A stretch of DNA of 35,845 nt. Origin: an uncultured Lachnospiraceae bacterium. Lineage in GTDB: Bacteria; Bacillota_A; Clostridia; Lachnospirales; Lachnospiraceae. Where the stretch lies: positions 1 through 35,845 of the forward strand of contig CAMYVI010000002.1 of NCBI GenBank assembly GCA_947302185.1, read 5' to 3'. Shown here piece by piece: positions 32,415-35,845 of this stretch (positions within the stretch are counted from its first letter, which is position 1; every line of letters begins with the position of its first letter). Both the position numbers and the translations under genes were made by a program. The notes under the pieces are model-generated. The model ran no database searches. It saw only the letters and a program-made list of their open reading frames with translations, and was not told where the DNA came from.

Positions 32415-33350
32415 ATGAAAACAACGGTTCCACTGACAAAGCTTGCAGAAGACCTTCATCTGCACAATCTGACACCTGAGATCGATATGACAAAGATTGA
32501 ACTGACATCTCAGGAAATAAACAGACCGGCTCTGCAGCTCGCCGGATATTTTGAACATTTTTCTCATGAACGTGTCCAGATTATCGGATATGTTGAGTAC
32601 ACATACATCCTCGCGAAAGATGAGGAGGAGCAGCATTCCTGCTTTGAGAATTTTATTTCCAGAGGAGTGCCGTGCGTAATATTTACAGCTTTGACCGAGC
32701 CTACTGAGGATATGAGAAATACGGCGAAGAAATATAATGTTCCGATCCTGATTTCAGAGCGCACGACCAGTTCTTTTATGGTGGAAATCATTCGCTATCT
32801 GGGGATAGAACTGGCACCCAGGCTTTCCATGCATGGAGTACTTGTCGATGTGTATGGCGAAGGCGTTTTGATTATGGGCGAGAGCGGAATCGGTAAGTCC
32901 GAGGCAGCCCTTGAGCTTGTTCGAAGAGGGCACAGGCTTGTCAGTGACGATGTTGTGGTTGTGAGAAAAATATCTGATGCAGAGCTTATCGGTTTTGCTC
33001 CCGATGTGACGAAACATCTTATAGAGCTCAGAGGTATCGGAATTATCGATGTCAAGACACTTTACGGTGTCGAACACGTCAAAGATTCTCAGGCGATAGA
33101 TCTTGTCATCAAATTGGAAGACTGGAAAAAGGACGGAGAATATGATCGTCTCGGACTCGAGGAGCAGACGATAGAAATTCTCGGAAATAAAATCGTCAGC
33201 CATGCCATTCCGATCAGGCCGGGACGAAATCTTGCCGTCATAGTTGAGACGGCAGCTGTCAACCACAGACAGAAGAAGATGGGGTACAATGCTGCACAGG
33301 AGCTGTATCGCCGTGTGCAGAATAATATAAAGAACAAGAGAGGTAACTAA
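32415..33350 (+). CDS. hprK: HPr kinase/phosphorylase
   Basis: A 311-residue bifunctional enzyme that phosphorylates and dephosphorylates Ser46 of HPr, the trigger of CcpA-type carbon catabolite repression. His140, Walker A GESGIGKS (155-162) and Asp178 (VSDDVV) fall at the same residue numbers as in the Lactobacillus casei enzyme. The C-terminal signature is PGRNLAVIVETAAVNHRQKK. The N-terminal domain starts TTVPLTKLAEDLHL. It has its own extended -10 promoter. Only two bases separate it from the glucokinase gene, linking carbon sensing with glucose entry into glycolysis. Confidence 0.97.
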   Translation: MKTTVPLTKLAEDLHLHNLTPEIDMTKIELTSQEINRPALQLAGYFEHFSHERVQIIGYVEYTYILAKDEEEQHSCFENFISRGVPCVIFTALTEPTEDMRNTAKKYNVPILISERTTSSFMVEIIRYLGIELAPRLSMHGVLVDVYGEGVLIMGESGIGKSEAALELVRRGHRLVSDDVVVVRKISDAELIGFAPDVTKHLIELRGIGIIDVKTLYGVEHVKDSQAIDLVIKLEDWKKDGEYDRLGLEEQTIEILGNKIVSHAIPIRPGRNLAVIVETAAVNHRQKKMGYNAAQELYRRVQNNIKNKRGN

Positions 33351-33352
33351 GT

Positions 33353-34285
33353 ATGGGCAAAGTATGTTTTGGTATCGATGTCGGCGGAACAACAATTAAG
33401 TGCGGTCTGTTCGAGACGAACGGCAGTGTAATTGACAAGTGGGAGATCGTTACACGCACAGAGAACGGCGGAGAGAACATCCTTCCTGACATTGCCGCAA
33501 CAGTAGTATCCAAGATGACTGTAAAGGGCTATTCCAAGGATGATGTTGTCGGAGTCGGCGTAGGCATTCCGGGCCCTGTTATGGCAGGCGTCGTTCCGGT
33601 TGCAGTAAATCTTCACTGGGGTGAGACGAATGTTGAGTATGAGCTCGGAAAGCTTCTTGACATGAAGGTCCGTGCCGGCAATGATGCAAACGTTGCAGCT
33701 CTCGGCGAACAGTGGAAAGGCGGCGGAGAAGGCAAGGAAAACATGATCATGGTTACACTTGGAACAGGTGTCGGCGGCGGGATTATCGTCGGAGGACAGA
33801 TTCTTGAGGGTGCACACGGTGCAGGCGGAGAAATCGGACATGCCCATGTCGATGATGATATTTCGGATCCGTGCAACTGCGGAAAGTGCGGCTGCCTTGA
33901 GCAGGTCGCATCCGCAACAGGCGTTGTTCGCCTGGCCAAGGAAGAGCTTCTTGCAAATCCCGTTATTCCGACTGCTCTCCGCGATGGGGAAGTGACGTCA
34001 AAGGCTGTCTTCGATGCATTCAAAGACGGAGATCAGGTCGCAACCAAGATCGTCAACCGTTTTGCCAAGTACCTCGGCACTGCGCTGGCTACATTTGCCT
34101 GTGTTACCGATCCTGAAATAATCGTTATCGGCGGCGGCGTTTCCAAGGCAGGTGAAGCTCTTACGAACATCGTAGGAAATTATTACAGGAAGCAGGCATT
34201 CTCTGCATGTGCCGCGACTCCGATCGTTCTTGCCAAACTCGGCAACGACGCAGGAATGTACGGCGCAGCAAGACTTGTTCTGTAA
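33353..34285 (+). CDS. glcK: ROK family glucokinase
   Basis: A 310-residue sugar kinase phosphorylating glucose with ATP. The N-terminal phosphate loop is FGIDVGGTTIKCGLF, and VGVGIPGPV is seen. The catalytic Asp region is RAGNDANVAALGEQW. The ROK signature with zinc-binding Cys cluster is GHAHVDDDISDPCNCGKCGCLEQ in short segments (GHAHV, CNCGKCGCLE), and the C-terminal adenosine motif is VIGGGVSKAGEAL. Lacking a helix-turn-helix N-terminus, it is a kinase rather than a ROK repressor. It starts 2 bases after the hprK stop and ends before a convergent terminator. Confidence 0.95.
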   Translation: MGKVCFGIDVGGTTIKCGLFETNGSVIDKWEIVTRTENGGENILPDIAATVVSKMTVKGYSKDDVVGVGVGIPGPVMAGVVPVAVNLHWGETNVEYELGKLLDMKVRAGNDANVAALGEQWKGGGEGKENMIMVTLGTGVGGGIIVGGQILEGAHGAGGEIGHAHVDDDISDPCNCGKCGCLEQVASATGVVRLAKEELLANPVIPTALRDGEVTSKAVFDAFKDGDQVATKIVNRFAKYLGTALATFACVTDPEIIVIGGGVSKAGEALTNIVGNYYRKQAFSACAATPIVLAKLGNDAGMYGAARLVL

Positions 34286-34306
34286 ATCCCTGAATTAATC
34301 AAGAAT

Positions 34307-34360
34307 AAAGCAGCTGAATCGGCGGTTCCCGGTTGAACCTGCCGGATTCGGCTGCTTTTA
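34307..34360. terminator. Terminator between convergent glcK and PBP genes
   Basis: AAAGCAGCTGAATC (34307-34320) pairs with GATTCGGCTGCTTT (34345-34358), with one T-G pair; TTTTA follows. The - strand also ends in a short T-run, so it may serve both genes. Confidence 0.75.
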
Positions 34361-34437
34361 TTAATGTAGGTAGTTTCTTTTCAATTCATGGCTTTCATAT
34401 CACAGAGTACACTGAAATTATGGAGAAAGCCGCGTTA

Positions 34438-35845
34438 TTATTCCTCTTCGTCGTAGTATTCAGCGTCTCCGCCTCCATCGTCACCACCGCCGGCATCTTC
34501 GCCACCGCCGGCATCTTCATCACCTCCGCCGGTATCGCCGCCGTCGCCTCCTGTGTCGGTATGTTCCTGCTCAGCATCGGTGTTACCTTCTTCCTCGGAT
34601 TGCTGACCGGCTCTCTCACGTTCGGCTTCCTGTGCAGCGGCTGCGGCAGCATTATTCGTCTCTTCTTCCTCGTATCTGTCATAGTCATAATCATTGTAGT
34701 AGTCGTCATCCTCGTCATCATCATCCCACCAATAATCATGATCGCCGTCGCAATAGGAAGTCGGCGCAGTGCCGGCCGCAAAATATTCGGTTCTGGAAGG
34801 ACATCCTCTTCTCGCAAGAAGTCCGGTCTGTTCACAGATATCTTCTGTCATGATCACACCTTCCGGCATACGGAATACAGCTGATGCTTTATTCTGTGAG
34901 ATTCTGTCCATGACCTTTTTCCAAAGGATTTTATGATACCTGCGGTAAATGCTGTTTTCATCGACATCTTCGGGAAGTGTCTCCTCACTGTCATATCCCG
35001 CCCAGACGCCGCATGTATAGTATGGTGTAAATCCGACGAACCACACATCGTTATAAGCTGTTGTTGTACCGGTCTTTCCCGCAACCGGCATATTGCAATC
35101 GAGCGCAACGTCCTGACCGGTACCTTTTGTGACGACATCCTGAAGCGCACTCGTCAGAAGAGCCGCAGTGGACTTCGAAATGGCCTGACTGGTCTCGGGC
35201 GTGTTATCTATCACGATATTACCGTCCTGATCCTCGATTTTTGTGTAGAATACTGGGCGGATGTAAGTGCCTTCATTTGCAATACATGCATAGGCAGCTG
35301 TCAGCTCCAGATTGGTGACACCGTTGTAGATACCGCCCAGAGCAAGCGGCTGATAGATATCATTGCGCTCTGACAGCGTAGTGAAGCCGAATTTCAGAAG
35401 CTGGTCAAAGCCGGTCCGGGGTTCGATTTCCGTAATGACCTGAACCGCGATCGTATTGATCGAGTGAATAATAGCGTCTCGAATTGTCGTAGGACCGCGG
35501 TAATTGCCCGACTCGGCATTATTCACGGGCCTGCCGTTGCTGTAATTGGTCTTCTCATCGTTATATACCGAACCGAGTGTGATATGACCTGAATCCAGAG
35601 CCGGAGCGTATGTGGATAATATCTTAAAGGTAGATCCTGGCTGTCTGGTCGTCGTAGTAGCACGATTCAGTGTGAGAGAAGCGGTTTTTTCACCTCTTCC
35701 TCCGACGATTGCTTTTACATAGCCTGTGTGCTGATCCATGATGACCATGGACGACTGAGGCTGAGGAGCAAAGGAGGATCTCTCCGCGATTACTTCCGCT
35801 CCGGGATTGTCTTCGAGAACACGTGATTTGTAGTCGTTTATGTAG
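34438..35845 (-). CDS. Class A penicillin-binding protein, transpeptidase half (5' truncated by window)
   Basis: The frame is open to the window edge, giving 468 visible residues and lacking the glycosyltransferase domain upstream. An inner ATG at 35748 is not a likely start. The transpeptidase motifs are all present: SxxK in QPGSTFK (Ser codon 35634-35632), SxN in HSIN (about 35463), and KTGTT (35076-35068). It should cross-link peptidoglycan outside the membrane. After the domain (VGFTPYYTCGVWAGYD, then a CEQTGLLARRGCPSRTEYF segment) comes a ~105-residue tail rich in Asp, Glu, Tyr and Gly, with an Ala/Glu stretch and a GGGD/GGGE repeat region. The gene reads towards glcK and ends at the shared terminator. 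Confidence 0.93.
   Translation of the reverse strand, partial: YINDYKSRVLEDNPGAEVIAERSSFAPQPQSSMVIMDQHTGYVKAIVGGRGEKTASLTLNRATTTTRQPGSTFKILSTYAPALDSGHITLGSVYNDEKTNYSNGRPVNNAESGNYRGPTTIRDAIIHSINTIAVQVITEIEPRTGFDQLLKFGFTTLSERNDIYQPLALGGIYNGVTNLELTAAYACIANEGTYIRPVFYTKIEDQDGNIVIDNTPETSQAISKSTAALLTSALQDVVTKGTGQDVALDCNMPVAGKTGTTTAYNDVWFVGFTPYYTCGVWAGYDSEETLPEDVDENSIYRRYHKILWKKVMDRISQNKASAVFRMPEGVIMTEDICEQTGLLARRGCPSRTEYFAAGTAPTSYCDGDHDYWWDDDDEDDDYYNDYDYDRYEEEETNNAAAAAAQEAERERAGQQSEEEGNTDAEQEHTDTGGDGGDTGGGDEDAGGGEDAGGGDDGGGDAEYYDEEE
34484..34518 (-). repeat. 18-bp coding repeat in the PBP tail
   Basis: The 17-mer CCACCGCCGGCATCTTC (as read on +) occurs at 34484-34500 and 34502-34518, encoding DAGGGE/DAGGGD-type units on the - strand. 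Confidence 0.7.

Noticed and set aside
34333..34884. 183-residue hydrophobic open frame on the + strand
   Set aside because: It is the complement of the acidic PBP tail; Asp/Glu codons read backwards give Ile/Val/Leu runs that imitate membrane helices.

Overview
The window looks like a chromosomal segment from a Clostridia-type Firmicute, most likely a member of the Lachnospiraceae. This rests on strong AGGAGG-type ribosome binding sites, moderate GC, some GTG/TTG starts, the Firmicute-type gene order cysE-cysS-mrnC-rlmB-sigH, HPr kinase next to a ROK glucokinase, and a GldF/GldG/DUF4340 ABC cluster. Genus cannot be fixed from the sequence alone. Almost everything is on the + strand. Only a DUF1846 gene (26130-27608) and a truncated class A PBP (from 34438) run on the - strand. 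Nothing resembles a prophage, IS element, CRISPR array, tRNA or rRNA.

Layout. 1-2.6 kb: the 3' end of nth, a rhomboid protease, and a translationally coupled chain of two small membrane proteins flanking an ES-repeat protein and a HAD hydrolase. 2.6-6.9 kb: a nucleoside salvage operon, udp-deoD-deoC-cdd-deoB, behind one good promoter. These genes take ribo- and deoxyribonucleosides to bases, pentose phosphates, glyceraldehyde-3-phosphate and acetaldehyde. Its wide gaps hold dispersed repeats and hairpins. 7-9.4 kb: an unknown acidic protein, then a phenylacetate-CoA-ligase-like enzyme paired with a double-ACT protein. 9.9-14 kb: an ABC exporter-like cluster (ATPase, permease, GldG, DUF4340). 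14.2-19.4 kb: ispF-cysE-cysS-mrnC-rlmB-sigH, an abridged version of the Bacillus ispDF-gltX-cysE-cysS-mrnC-rlmB-rae1-sigH block. 19.5-23.7 kb: an aldose-1-epimerase-like enzyme and a 1066-residue secreted ricin-lectin/SGNH hydrolase. 23.7-24.65 kb: the most unusual stretch, with a structured upstream region, a stand-alone NUMOD1 mini-protein, and three 65-bp tandem repeats that begin inside its coding sequence. 24.6-26 kb: O-acetylhomoserine sulfhydrylase. 26.1-27.6 kb: the DUF1846 gene. 27.9-34.3 kb: ftsH, uvrC, hprK and glcK. The end holds the transpeptidase half of a PBP with a very acidic, glycine-rich tail.

Most genes are housekeeping. The best candidates for undescribed biology are: the 65-bp repeat array, whose first two units differ by a compensated base pair in a small hairpin, together with the NUMOD1 gene; two families of dispersed intergenic repeats, each present twice; and inverted repeats overlapping the nucleoside-operon and ftsH promoters. 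All motif and promoter calls come from reading by eye. No database search or folding program was run.
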